A stretch of DNA of 64,000 nucleotides from Kribbella caucasensis (GTDB taxonomy: Bacteria > Actinomycetota > Actinomycetes > Propionibacteriales > Kribbellaceae). A program made the translations under genes and the position numbers. Below the pieces are notes generated by a model. The model was given only the letters and a program-made list of their open reading frames with translations. It had not been told where the DNA came from and did not search any database. The DNA is taken from the NCBI RefSeq assembly GCF_004361855.1, contig NZ_SNWQ01000032.1, positions 1-64,000 of the forward strand, written 5' to 3'. Positions 25,501-33,495 of this stretch are shown here, one piece after another (position 1 is the stretch's first letter; each line of letters starts with the position of its first letter).

Positions 25501-26195
25501 AGAGGCTCGCCCTGGCGATCGCGAAGGTCTTCCAGGACCCGCAGCTGACCCCGTCCAGCCCCGGCAAGGTGGTCGACATGGCGATCACCGGACAGCCGGA
25601 CCAGCTCGACTGGATCAACCTGCCGTACGTGAGCACGACCGAGCCGACGGGTGGCAGCGCGTGGCAGCAGACGCAAGTGCGGTCGACGGACATCCGGATC
25701 GTCGAGAACACCGGCGAGAAGGCGGTTGTCCAGGTCACCGGCGCCTCGGCCGAGAACCCGAACCTGAAGGTGGTCACGACGTACACGGCGACGGCCGACG
25801 AGCAGTTCGTCACCGCGGCGACGACGTTCACCAACGCGACGGGCGCGCCGCTGACGGTTTGGGCCGGTGACGCGCTGGACCACGACGGTGCCGGTTCGCG
25901 CTCGGCGGTCTCGGGCAACGCGGTGGTCACCAGCGGCGGGCCGTTCAGCCACGTGCCGGACGCGAATCGCTGGATCGGCCAGTCCGGAACAGGCGCGGAC
26001 AACCAGACCTACGGGCTGGTCTACAGCGCCGGCAGCGGTGACTTCACCGGGTACTCGCAGTCGATCTGGACGATGAGCAAGTTCAAGCTCGAGTTGCCGG
26101 CCGGTGGCGGCCACACCATCACCCGGCGGATCGTTGCCGTCTCCAACGAGGGTGCCGCGGACAAGTTCGCCGTACTGAACCAGTTCGCGTTCTAG
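22554..26195 (+). CDS. large secreted metallophosphoesterase with PQQ-like propeller
   Basis: A 1213-residue exported, probably membrane-anchored protein. Residues 18-42 form a hydrophobic segment. An SdrD-B-like beta domain with an acidic calcium-like loop (D-R-D-N-D-N-R-I-D) follows. A calcineurin-type phosphoesterase spans about residues 160-370 with all metal motifs: A-D-P-H, G-D-L-x-x-N, G-N-H-E, A-H-Q-P and G-H-E-H. After an Ig-like linker comes an eight-bladed-type PQQ repeat region (about 480-865; repeated L-x-A-L-D-x-x-T-G-x-x-x-W) and a carboxypeptidase-regulatory-like domain, then a beta-rich C-terminal domain. The start overlaps the HupE-like stop (ATGA). Substrate unknown. Confidence 0.8.
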   Translation: MIRLTRSSRDHQPTTKYHKLLYGVTAGLAALVIGVPLTGVLADAVDAPNATISGTVFEDRDNDNRIDTGEPVLPGVSVSDGQQIVVTDAQGRYTFGTDVERRDVDLVFVTQPAGYSVGTDDSMTPKFYRNLGQLAAGDTREVDFGLRKDRDNDGGRFTFGNVADPHVNAQLAEQITEINSTRQELAFIQVSGDLTNNATDPEFEFYKAGTANSKVPVWPAVGNHEYSAGATYAVRINNYRKHVGPEWYSFDYGDRHFLVLENNGAAPFAEQLEWVKADLAQNVKEGKRLVVLAHQPMNVPFGSPSVYDEYGKVLEQYGAELMLVGHEHSNDVEPRSDFAGTAKHIQTVSSSYTIDNSPRGFRFVNMHNKTFDNPFRIYGAEKDLTVVSPAPGTSIPRDGFPGIQVNAYDSSDAPVSVRYRIDNGSWKPLYSTGEFTWYGTLPDSTQYGDHTLLVEAADKTGAIWKATSTFTLTNEKAIKPVAGANWSQHHGDPSHTGVATDSIAAGQRLAWSYRTKGTFLTGSPAIVDGVVYAGTRDEDGDGNSAVHAVSLATGRKLWSYTVPSSVHGSIAVSDGLVFVPTLRGTLFAVDAKTGQLKWRNDPGPAPEGNNQRTYGYYGVTVAEGKVLYPYQTRHGEASRGLLVALDVKTGQRIWASPMSGATMSDGTPAVSNGHVYVGNETADRVISYNLETGAVEWTGTAALGGWQDGIPSAADGRVFIGSGNGIIARDGATGATLWSYRSSWPSLVNGNATPAAAAIKGDVVYMGFPSGEVAALNAGTGAVIWKRLLPGKQYRGGSFTSPVVSGNTLFVGSNGGSFYALDAQTGQPLWQQDLGTWVSAGPVVSGNTVVVGAFDGNLYAFTPGGVAAKPWPVVSGKVTKKDSGEPVASTAVTVLQNEMSIGSTTTDAAGNYRLALEKGAGTYTIQSAQLGYATAAKEITVGDGGAAGVNLEISPVNVDASVGKRLPSGLVEAGLDDIVIENKRLALAIAKVFQDPQLTPSSPGKVVDMAITGQPDQLDWINLPYVSTTEPTGGSAWQQTQVRSTDIRIVENTGEKAVVQVTGASAENPNLKVVTTYTATADEQFVTAATTFTNATGAPLTVWAGDALDHDGAGSRSAVSGNAVVTSGGPFSHVPDANRWIGQSGTGADNQTYGLVYSAGSGDFTGYSQSIWTMSKFKLELPAGGGHTITRRIVAVSNEGAADKFAVLNQFAF

Positions 26196-26268
26196 TTCCT
26201 ACGCCCGACGCTGTTACGTCCGGAGAACTGGCGGAACGCCCCGCCGGTTCTCCGGACGCAGGCTGTTG

Positions 26269-26736
26269 TCAGTTGGCGGCAGCGGTCCAGCGGGTGGCAG
26301 CCGTGGAGTGCCGGTACGGCGTGTCGGTGGGCAGCGGACCGATCGTGGTCAGCCCCGTGATCGCGGGCTCGGCCGGCTTCGGCACGGCCAGGGTCCCGTC
26401 AGGTGCGAGGGCCTGCACCTCTTCGACCGTGAAGAATCCGACCGGGCGGACCCCTTCGGTGATCACCACGACGCAGCCGGGGACCACCTGCTGGGCACGA
26501 TGGCCCTGCCCGGGAACCAGAATCCCCTCGGCACCCGACCGCCAGGCGCCCGGCGCGAACCGGCGCAGCGCGATCCCCACCTGCCCGTCCTCGGCTGTCC
26601 GTGGCGGCAGGAACGCGGTGGCTGTGTAGTCGTAGTCGTAGTCCGGCTCAGGCGGCCCGGACACTCGCCCACCCTGCTGGGGCGTCAGCCAAACCACCAT
26701 GCCCCTGATCGAGAGCGACCCCGTCATCATGACCAT
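26269..26736 (-). CDS. small conserved hypothetical protein with EF-Tu-like barrel features
   Basis: A 155-residue protein. The region D-Y-D-Y-T-A-T-A-F-L-P-P followed by G-I-A-L-R-R-F-A-P-G-A-W-R-S and G-V-R-P-V-G-F-F-T-V is reminiscent of elongation-factor-type beta-barrel segments in actinobacterial hypothetical proteins. Start is uncertain between ATG 26736 and ATG 26700; neither has a ribosome binding site at the usual distance. It is convergent with the phosphoesterase gene. No function is assigned. Confidence 0.5.
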   Translation of the reverse strand: MVMMTGSLSIRGMVVWLTPQQGGRVSGPPEPDYDYDYTATAFLPPRTAEDGQVGIALRRFAPGAWRSGAEGILVPGQGHRAQQVVPGCVVVITEGVRPVGFFTVEEVQALAPDGTLAVPKPAEPAITGLTTIGPLPTDTPYRHSTAATRWTAAAN

Positions 26737-26850
26737 GACCAGTCATCATGCCCGTCACCGAACGCTTTCGCCAAGCGACTCCGTGTGTTGACCGCAATCC
26801 GGTCGCAACCCCACCGCGATCCCCCCGCGACACCCCCCGCCGCTAGGCCG

Positions 26851-26939
26851 AATCTCAGAGGCCAACCTCCGAGATGGCAGGTTGCCCCGCCGGATTCCCG
26901 AGGGGTAACCATTCAGCTGGGAGGTTGGCCTCTGAGATT
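26851..26939. promoter_or_regulatory. 20-bp perfect inverted repeat before glnE
   Basis: AATCTCAGAGGCCAACCTCC (26851-26870) and its exact complement (26920-26939) enclose a 49-base spacer, ending 27 bases before the glnE start. A shorter related element, GGCAGGTTGCC (26876-26886), lies inside. The arms could form a large leader hairpin or be protein-binding sites. Confidence 0.75.
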
Positions 26940-26966
26940 TGCCGGGGGAATGGATAGCCTGCGGGG

Positions 26967-29951
26967 GTGGCTGAGTCGCGGAGGTTGTCGGGTGAGGGGC
27001 GGCTGGTCCGGCTGGGGTTCGCGGACCCGCAGCGGGCGGCGAAGCTGCTGGACCAGTTGGACGCGCTGGACTCGCACAGCCCGATGGCGACCGACCAGCT
27101 GATCAACTCGCTGTCCGAGACGGCCGACCCCGACCTCGCGCTGCACGGACTGCTCGGCACGGCCGAGGCGCTGCACCAGCACGGGTACGACCTGGCCGTG
27201 TTCGCGCGGACGCTCGACATGGACGACGGCTTCCGCCGCCGCTTGTGTTGCGTGCTCGGCGCGAGTGAGGCGCTCGGGCGGCACCTGAGCGTGCACCCGC
27301 GGCACTGGTACGACCTGGCCGACCCCGCGTTGGCCCGAAGTGGACCGGGTCCGGACGACGTGGCCGCGCGGCTGGTGACCGCCGTGGACGCGGAGAACCC
27401 GGTGGACGCGCTGCGGGTCGAGTACAGGCGGCTGTTGCTGCGGTTGGCAGCGCGGGATCTCGCCGAGGGACTGCTGGTCGACGAGGTCGCCGCAGTACTG
27501 GCTGACCTTGCCGGTGGCGCGTTGGAGACGGCGCTGCACATCGCGCGGAACGACTACTTCAAGGCACACCCCGGCGCGGCGGACTGCCGGCTCGCGGTGA
27601 TTGCCATGGGCAAATGTGGTGGGCGCGAACTCAACTACGTCAGCGACGTGGACGTGCTGTTCGTCGCGGAACCGCATGACGGTGAGGCCGAGTTGCCCGC
27701 GCTGAAGACGGCGACCCAGTTGGCGTCGGCGGTGATGCGGATCTGCTCGGCGCGCACCGCCGAGGGCACGCTCTGGCCCGTCGACGCGGCGCTCCGGCCG
27801 GAGGGCAAGTCGGGACCGCTCGTACGGACGCTCGACAGCCACCTCGCGTACTACCAGCGCTGGGCCAAGACGTGGGAGTTCCAGGCGCTGCTCAAGGCCC
27901 GCCCCGTCGCGGGTGACGTGGAGCTGGGCCGGGAGTACGCCGAGCGGACCGGCCGGCTGGTCTGGTCCGCGGCCGACCGGGAAGGGTTCGTCGGCGACGT
28001 CCAGGCGATGCGCCGCCGCGTGGTCGATCACATCCCCGCGGCGGATGTCGACCGGCAGCTGAAGCTCGGTCCGGGTGGTCTACGTGACGTCGAGTTCGCC
28101 GTACAGCTGCTGCAGCTCGTGCATGGTCGCAGCGACGAGTCGGTGCGGAGCGGGACGACGTTGGTCGCGCTGGAGCAGCTGACCAGTTCCGGGTACGTCG
28201 GGCGTACGGACGGCGCGGTGCTCGCGGATGCGTACCGGTTCCTGCGGTCGATGGAGCACCGGATCCAGTTGTACCGGTTGCGGCGTACCCACCAGGTCCC
28301 CGACGACGAGGAGGACCTGCGCCGGCTGGGCCGCTCGCTCGGGTTCACGAAGAACCCGGTGGCCGACCTGGTCGCTGCCTGGAAGAAGCACGCGCTCGAG
28401 GTCCGGCGGTTGCACGAGAAGCTGTTCTACCGGCCGTTGCTGGCCGCCGTCGCGCGCATCCCGGGCCAGGAGGTGCGGCTGACTCCGGAGGCGGCGCGGC
28501 AACGGCTGACGGCCCTCGGGTACGCCGATCCGGCGTCGGCGCTGCGGCACATCGAGGCGCTGTCCGAGGGGGTGTCGCGGCGTTCGGCGATCCAGAAGAC
28601 GTTGCTGCCCGCGATGCTCGGCTGGTTCGCCGAGTCGCCGGATCCGGATGCCGGGCTGCTCGCGTTCCGGACCATCTCGGACACGCTCGGCTCGACCCCG
28701 TGGTACCTGCGCCAGCTCCGCGACGAGGGCGCCTCGGCCGAGCGACTCGCGCACCTGCTGGCCAGCGGCCGGTACGCCGTCGACCTGCTCCAGCGGGCCC
28801 CCGAAGCGACCGCGATGCTGGCCGACGAGCGCGAACTGGTCCCGCGGACCCTCGACGCCCTGCAGTCCGAGATGTCCGCGGCCGCCGGTCGGCATGACGA
28901 TCCCGAGGCGGCGGTCGGGGCAATCCGGGCGGCCCGACGGCGGGAGCTGTTCCGGGTCGCGGCGGCCGACCTCTCGGACCTGGTCGAGGTCGAGGCCGTC
29001 GGCGAGGCGCTGACCAAGATTTCGGTGGCGACCCTGACCACCGCTCTCGACGTCGCCCGGCGGACCGTGGCGAAGGGCGAACCGGAACCGACCAAGCTGG
29101 CGATCGTCGCGATGGGCCGGTTCGGCGGGCACGAGCTCAGCTACGGCAGCGACGCCGACGTGATGTTCGTGCACGACCCATTGCCGGGCGCTTCCGAGAA
29201 GGCCGCGACCGACTTCGCCACCCAGGCCGCATCGGAGCTCCGCCGGTTGCTCGCGCTGCCTGGTGCCGACCCCGCGATGGCCGTCGACGCTGACTTGCGA
29301 CCCGAGGGACGCCAGGGCCCACTCGTCCGGACGCTAGCCTCCTATGCCTCGTACTACGCGCGCTGGTCGGCCGTGTGGGAAGCGCAGGCGTTGCTCCGGG
29401 CCGACCCGTTGTGTGGCGATCCCGCCCTGTGTCAGGGGTTCCGCGAACTCATCGATCCACTGCGCTACCCGGCGGACGGCGTACGGGTCGCCGACGTGAT
29501 GGAGATCCGCCGGATCAAGGCGCGCGTGGATGCGGAACGGTTGCCGCGAGGCGCCGATCCCGCGACCCACACGAAGCTCGGCCCCGGCGGTTTGGCCGAC
29601 ATCGAGTGGACCGTCCAGTTGCTGCAGTTGCGAGAGGCGCACCGGGTCGAAGGACTGCGAACCACGCGCACCCTCGGCGCTCTCCGTGCTGCCGTCGAGG
29701 CCGGACTCGTCACGCCCCACGACGCCGACGTACTACGGAACGCGTGGGAGCTCGCGACCCGGATCCGCAACGCGATCATGCTTGTCCGCGGCCGTCCGGG
29801 CGACTCGCTGCCGCGGGACCCACGCGATCTGGCCGCGGTAGCGCAGATCTGTGGCTACCCACCCGGCGAGACCAGCCGCTTCGCCGACGACTACCGCCGC
29901 CGCACCCGCCGCGCCCGAATAGTCGTCGACCACCTCTTCTGGGGCGAGTGA
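26967..29951 (+). CDS. glnE: bifunctional glutamine-synthetase adenylyltransferase/deadenylase
   Basis: A 994-residue cytosolic enzyme that adenylylates and deadenylylates glutamine synthetase, matching nitrogen supply. Two nucleotidyltransferase domains are visible: M-G-K-C-G-G-R-E-L-N-Y-V-S-D-V-D-V near residues 213-230 and M-G-R-F-G-G-H-E-L-S-Y-G-S-D-A-D-V near 714-730, each with the two metal-binding Asp. Helical domains follow each one. Length is typical for actinobacteria. GTG 26967 is the family-consistent start and has only a weak GCGGGG upstream. The leader has a long inverted repeat. Confidence 0.95.
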   Translation: MAESRRLSGEGRLVRLGFADPQRAAKLLDQLDALDSHSPMATDQLINSLSETADPDLALHGLLGTAEALHQHGYDLAVFARTLDMDDGFRRRLCCVLGASEALGRHLSVHPRHWYDLADPALARSGPGPDDVAARLVTAVDAENPVDALRVEYRRLLLRLAARDLAEGLLVDEVAAVLADLAGGALETALHIARNDYFKAHPGAADCRLAVIAMGKCGGRELNYVSDVDVLFVAEPHDGEAELPALKTATQLASAVMRICSARTAEGTLWPVDAALRPEGKSGPLVRTLDSHLAYYQRWAKTWEFQALLKARPVAGDVELGREYAERTGRLVWSAADREGFVGDVQAMRRRVVDHIPAADVDRQLKLGPGGLRDVEFAVQLLQLVHGRSDESVRSGTTLVALEQLTSSGYVGRTDGAVLADAYRFLRSMEHRIQLYRLRRTHQVPDDEEDLRRLGRSLGFTKNPVADLVAAWKKHALEVRRLHEKLFYRPLLAAVARIPGQEVRLTPEAARQRLTALGYADPASALRHIEALSEGVSRRSAIQKTLLPAMLGWFAESPDPDAGLLAFRTISDTLGSTPWYLRQLRDEGASAERLAHLLASGRYAVDLLQRAPEATAMLADERELVPRTLDALQSEMSAAAGRHDDPEAAVGAIRAARRRELFRVAAADLSDLVEVEAVGEALTKISVATLTTALDVARRTVAKGEPEPTKLAIVAMGRFGGHELSYGSDADVMFVHDPLPGASEKAATDFATQAASELRRLLALPGADPAMAVDADLRPEGRQGPLVRTLASYASYYARWSAVWEAQALLRADPLCGDPALCQGFRELIDPLRYPADGVRVADVMEIRRIKARVDAERLPRGADPATHTKLGPGGLADIEWTVQLLQLREAHRVEGLRTTRTLGALRAAVEAGLVTPHDADVLRNAWELATRIRNAIMLVRGRPGDSLPRDPRDLAAVAQICGYPPGETSRFADDYRRRTRRARIVVDHLFWGE

Positions 29952-30058
29952 CATTCATCGCTGAAACGGCCGGGAATGCGTGCTGAAAGCGCTCTGCGAG
30001 CACCCTGCACGACTACCGCGTCACGGCTTAAACCAAGCCACATCGGGGCGGGCGCCGT

Positions 30059-30086
30059 TTGACAGGCAACCATTTGGTTGCTTAAT
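30059..30086 (+). promoter_or_regulatory. promoter with embedded ArsR operator
   Basis: A perfect TTGACA (30059-30064) and CTTAAT (30081-30086) are separated by 16 bases that consist of the palindrome GCAACCATTTGGTTGC (30066-30081). A repressor bound there would block RNA polymerase. CAACCA-n2-TGGTTG palindromes are typical of ArsR regulators coupled to SRPBCC genes. Confidence 0.8.
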
Positions 30087-30095
30087 CTCGGAGGA

Positions 30096-30407
30096 GTGGA
30101 CCTGGTTTTCAAGGCGCTGGCGGATGGTGGGCGGCGGCAGTTGCTGGATGCGCTGCGGGAGCGCAACGGACAGACGCTGACCGAGCTGTGTGACCAGCTG
30201 ACCGAGATGACCCGGCAAGGCGTCACCAAGCACTTGCGGATCCTCGAGGACGCGGGGCTGGTGGTGACCGTCCGGCGCGGCCGGAGCAAGTATCACTACC
30301 TGAATCCAGTGCCGATCAACGAGATCGCCGAACGCTGGATCGGCAACTACGAACGAGACAAACTCCGCGCCCTGAGCGCGCTGAAAGCAGCCCTGGAGGA
30401 GAAGTGA
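30096..30407 (+). CDS. ArsR-family transcriptional repressor
   Basis: A 103-residue winged-helix protein. It begins V-D-L-V-F-K-A-L-A-D-G-G-R-R-Q-L-L-D-A-L, with the recognition helix in M-T-R-Q-G-V-T-K-H-L-R-I-L-E and the wing G-L-V-V-T-V-R-R-G-R-S-K-Y-H-Y. No Cys metal site is present, so it is not a metal sensor of the SmtB type. GTG 30096 is chosen by family alignment; TTG 30078 is the alternative. It overlaps the SRPBCC gene by GTGA and is expected to repress both through the palindrome in its promoter. Confidence 0.9.
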   Translation: MDLVFKALADGGRRQLLDALRERNGQTLTELCDQLTEMTRQGVTKHLRILEDAGLVVTVRRGRSKYHYLNPVPINEIAERWIGNYERDKLRALSALKAALEEK

Positions 30408-30847
30408 GCAAGCCTGCGATGGTGCATGTCACCTACATCGAGACCACCCCGGAGAAGCTTTGGCAAGCGCTGACCGACGGCGCCTTCACCACGCTGTACT
30501 GGTTCGGCCGGCGGATCGAGTCCGACTGGTCCGTCGGTTCGCCGGTCCGGTTCTACGACAGCGCCGACGACAGCCTGACCGACTCCGGCGAGGTGCTCGT
30601 GTACGACGAACCGAAGACGCTCGCCTACACCTTCAAGAACGAGTACCTGGACGACCGGAAGGACGACGAGCCCAGCCGGGTCACCTTCACCATCGAGCCG
30701 GCCGGCCAGGGTGTGGTCAAACTGCAGGTCGTCCACGACGAGATCGAGGCCGACCAGGTCGAGGGCTGGCGGAACGGCTGGAGCCCGATCCTGGCCAACC
30801 TGAAAACCTTCCTCGAGACCGGCCGCACGCTGCGGATCGAGTTCTGA
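30404..30847 (+). CDS. SRPBCC/AHSA1-like ligand-binding protein
   Basis: A 147-residue helix-grip protein: Y-I-E-T-T-P-E-K-L-W-Q-A-L-T-D at the start, W-x-V-G-S-P-V-R-F-Y in the middle and a C-terminal helix G-W-R-N-G-W-S-P-I-L-A-N-L-K-T-F-L-E-T-G. The family binds hydrophobic small molecules; no catalytic residues can be inferred. GTG 30404 overlaps the ArsR stop, indicating coupled translation. Confidence 0.85.
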   Translation: MSKPAMVHVTYIETTPEKLWQALTDGAFTTLYWFGRRIESDWSVGSPVRFYDSADDSLTDSGEVLVYDEPKTLAYTFKNEYLDDRKDDEPSRVTFTIEPAGQGVVKLQVVHDEIEADQVEGWRNGWSPILANLKTFLETGRTLRIEF

Positions 30848-30929
30848 ATCCGTGCCTGAGGTTGTCGGGAGGCAGGCGCGAGGGGAATAGGCGAAGGGCG
30901 CGGAGCCGCTGGTATCCCGAGGCGAGCGA

Positions 30930-31814
30930 TCACTTCCGGCCGATCTTGGTGAGGGCGGTCTCCACCTCGTAGAGGTCACGCTCGTTGCACTCGACCCAGC
31001 GTCGTTCGTCGGCGTCGAGCTCGGCGATGAAGGCATACCGGGTTCGGACGGTCGCGATCCACTCGTCCATGCGGACCGGTCGGGTCAGGTAGCCGATGTC
31101 TTCTGAGCGGAAGTCCTGGGTGGTCCGAGCTCGGAGGACCTCGGTGGGATCGACTGGCTTGCCACCCCTGCCGTCGACGACGACGTCACGGTAGACCTTG
31201 AGCACCCACAGGCGTCGTACGAGCGGCTCGTACATCGCGCCGGCACTGGCGAACCACTGCAGGTCGTAGAGGTCACGGGCCAGCGAGACCCGGCGGTAGC
31301 GGGCGAGCTTCTCGGCGACGGCCTCTTCGATGCGCACCACCGGCGTCGGAGGCAGGGCGAAGTCGTAGCGATCGTGGATCGGTAGGCGTTCGGGTTCGAG
31401 CGCCTCGGCGTCGAGACTGAGCTGGTGGCGAGCGAGCTCGACCTTGGCGCCGAGCTGTGGGCGCCCGAATGGGGTCTCGACCCTGAGATCGCCACGCCGA
31501 CCGTCGTCTCCGAGGTTCTCGATCGCGAAGGAGAAGCCGTCCACTCCGACGCCGTCGAGTGCCTGCAATGCGGCAAGGGCGAGGTCCTCAGCGGGCGCGG
31601 CGAAGTCGAGGTCGGTGGAGAATCGACCGGCGTTGCCGGCGCGAAACTTCCGAAGCGCAGTGCCGCCCTTGAACACCAGCCCGCGCTCGAAGAGCCCGGC
31701 CTCATGCAGCAGGTGGAGTGCGTGGTCCTGGGCTATGTCGAGCAGCGCGGCATCGCGACCGCCCTTGACTCCCTGGTAATGGCGGACGAGGTGACCCTCG
31801 GTGACGCGGGTCAT
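30930..31814 (-). CDS. AbiEii-type nucleotidyltransferase toxin
   Basis: A 294-residue protein of the type IV toxin-antitoxin family AbiEii. The nucleotidyltransferase core F-K-G-G-T-A-L-R-K-F followed by R-F-S-T-D-L-D-F is clear near residues 47-70; the two Asp are the metal ligands. Downstream are family-typical E-K-L-A-R-Y-R-R and D-L-Y-D-L-Q-W-F motifs. The toxin acts as a nucleotidyltransferase, on tRNA in characterised relatives. ATG 31814 overlaps the antitoxin stop (ATGA), so expression is coupled. Composition is less GC-rich than neighbours, which fits horizontal acquisition. Confidence 0.85.
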   Translation of the reverse strand: MTRVTEGHLVRHYQGVKGGRDAALLDIAQDHALHLLHEAGLFERGLVFKGGTALRKFRAGNAGRFSTDLDFAAPAEDLALAALQALDGVGVDGFSFAIENLGDDGRRGDLRVETPFGRPQLGAKVELARHQLSLDAEALEPERLPIHDRYDFALPPTPVVRIEEAVAEKLARYRRVSLARDLYDLQWFASAGAMYEPLVRRLWVLKVYRDVVVDGRGGKPVDPTEVLRARTTQDFRSEDIGYLTRPVRMDEWIATVRTRYAFIAELDADERRWVECNERDLYEVETALTKIGRK

Positions 31815-32614
31815 GAGCCGGTCCCGATGCTCAGGTAATTGAAGAGCAGGGTGTCGTTGACCTTGGTGTTGCTGTCGAAGAATCCACCCGCTTCGCGCGG
31901 CCCGAGCCATGCGATCTCGGATGGCGGATAGGCCTCGACGATCGCAGCCGCGGCGTGTTCGCTGTCCGAGGCCGCAAGCAGGTACGCCGCCCGTTGGCGA
32001 GTGGCGTTACCCATCGGCTGCAGCAACTCGACCACATTCGCGGTGTCGACACCGGGCGCAGCTTCTGCGAGCCACTGTCCAAGGCCGGCGACATCCTTGT
32101 AGGCCGAGGGCCGGGCAGCGATCCCGACGAGCAGACCTTCGAGGGTCCACGAAGGCAGGCCGTTGACGGTGGCGATCGCCGAGGACTGCAGCTCAATCCG
32201 GACGTAGCGCCAGTCGCCCGCAAGCGCCTTGGGGAACCTCTCGTTATCCGGGAGCGCGACGACCTCCTGCTCGGGAATGCGCTGAGCGAACCCAAGGACT
32301 GATGCTGCCGACTCCATAGCGAGCACGCCTCCCCAGGTTGGGTCGACTGCACGCTGAGCACGGAATTCGATGAAGCGGTCGCCTGAGCTGTAAGCCCCTC
32401 CTCGCGCGCCTGGAAGGAACTCCCAGGCGTGTCGGGTGCGGAGTCGCCCGAGCCAACCATCACGCTGGAGCTCGTAGGCGAGTCGGCGAGGATCTCCATC
32501 CAGGTCGACCTGGTGCAGGACAGTTGCCAGTCGATCAACCGTAACGACGACGTCGCCATCCAGCTCAAGCTGCTCGACCACGTCTGCAACGGAACGAGTG
32601 ATCACACGAGCCAC
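31811..32614 (-). CDS. AbiEi-type antitoxin
   Basis: A 267-residue antitoxin and probable autorepressor. The N-terminal part (V-A-D-V-V-E-Q-L...L-A-Y-E-L-Q-R-D-G-W-L-G-R-L) is a winged-helix DNA-binding domain. The middle (A-V-D-P-T-W-G-G-V-L-A-M-E-S-A-A-S-V-L-G-F) and the S-S-A-I-A-T-V-N-G-L-P strand fit AbiEi C-terminal domains. GTG 32614 has AAAGG in a suitable place. It precedes the toxin with a 4-base overlap. Confidence 0.8.
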   Translation of the reverse strand: MARVITRSVADVVEQLELDGDVVVTVDRLATVLHQVDLDGDPRRLAYELQRDGWLGRLRTRHAWEFLPGARGGAYSSGDRFIEFRAQRAVDPTWGGVLAMESAASVLGFAQRIPEQEVVALPDNERFPKALAGDWRYVRIELQSSAIATVNGLPSWTLEGLLVGIAARPSAYKDVAGLGQWLAEAAPGVDTANVVELLQPMGNATRQRAAYLLAASDSEHAAAAIVEAYPPSEIAWLGPREAGGFFDSNTKVNDTLLFNYLSIGTGS

Positions 32615-32640
32615 TGTCGTTCACCACCTTTCTTTGGTCG

Positions 32641-32678
32641 ATATTAGCAAACTACGGGTGTGAATGACAATGATTCAC
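32641..32678 (-). promoter_or_regulatory. abiE promoter and inverted-repeat operator
   Basis: On the minus strand TTGTCA (32670-32665), 18 bases, TAATAT (32646-32641) form a good promoter. Overlapping the -35 is the inverted repeat GTGAAT (32660-32665) / ATTCAC (32673-32678), 7-base spacer, a suitable autoregulatory site for AbiEi. Confidence 0.7.
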
Positions 32679-32793
32679 GCTCTAAGGGGAGAACGGCGCG
32701 TCTAGGAGCTCAGCCGTCAGTGGGTTAACGCCTCGCTGCGGCGGATGTAACGGGCTGAATCGCCCTTCGACGTCGGCCGTTTAAACTCGCTGG

Positions 32794-33495
32794 GTGGAGA
32801 CGGTGGATCAGGTTCGGCAGGTGGGGGTGGTCAGCCATGTCCGGCGCAGTGTGCGGATGACGGCTGGGCAGCAGCGGGTGTGGGACACCCATTGGCCCCA
32901 GCTCGGCCGCAAGCTGGAGGAGATGCCCTCTGGTCAGGTCGATCTGGCCGAGTGGTTCGGGCGGACAGCGCCGACCGTGTTGGAGATCGGCTCCGGTATG
33001 GGCGACGCGACTGCTCAGCTGGCGCTCGCGGATCCCGATGTCGACCACCTCGCCGCGGAGGTCTACCCGGCTGGTCTCGGGCAGCTGATGTTGTGGGTCG
33101 AGCGGTACGGACTGGACAACGTCCGGCTGCTGCACGGCGACGCGCTCGACCTCCTCCGCGACCACTTGGCGCCCGAGTCGCTGGCCGGCGTCCGGATCTA
33201 CTTCCCGGACCCGTGGCCGAAGAAACGGCACCACAAACGCCGCCTGATCACCGCGCCGTTCGTCAGCCTGGTCGCGTCCCGCCTGCAGCCCGGCGGAACG
33301 TTGCACTTGGCAACGGACTGGGCCAACTACGCCGATCAGATGCTCGCCGTGTGCACCGCCGAGCCCAGCCTGGCCAACCAGTATGCCGACTGGGCTCCGC
33401 GCCCCGAATGGCGGCCGATCACCAAGTTCGAGTCCCGCGCTCAGGCCGACGGCCGGGTCTGCCGCGACCTGCTCTTCACGAAGTCCGGCTCGTGA
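32794..33495 (+). CDS. trmB: tRNA (guanine46-N7)-methyltransferase
   Basis: A 233-residue SAM-dependent methyltransferase modifying G46 of tRNA. SAM site L-E-I-G-S-G-M-G near residue 65, the diagnostic I-Y-F-P-D-P-W-P-K-K-R-H-H-K-R-R-L near 138, and L-A-T-D-W-x-x-Y near 175. The C-terminal T-K-F-E-S-R-A is family typical. GTG 32794 is used. Its last 20 bases overlap the stop of the convergent rhamnosidase gene. Confidence 0.95.
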   Translation: METVDQVRQVGVVSHVRRSVRMTAGQQRVWDTHWPQLGRKLEEMPSGQVDLAEWFGRTAPTVLEIGSGMGDATAQLALADPDVDHLAAEVYPAGLGQLMLWVERYGLDNVRLLHGDALDLLRDHLAPESLAGVRIYFPDPWPKKRHHKRRLITAPFVSLVASRLQPGGTLHLATDWANYADQMLAVCTAEPSLANQYADWAPRPEWRPITKFESRAQADGRVCRDLLFTKSGS

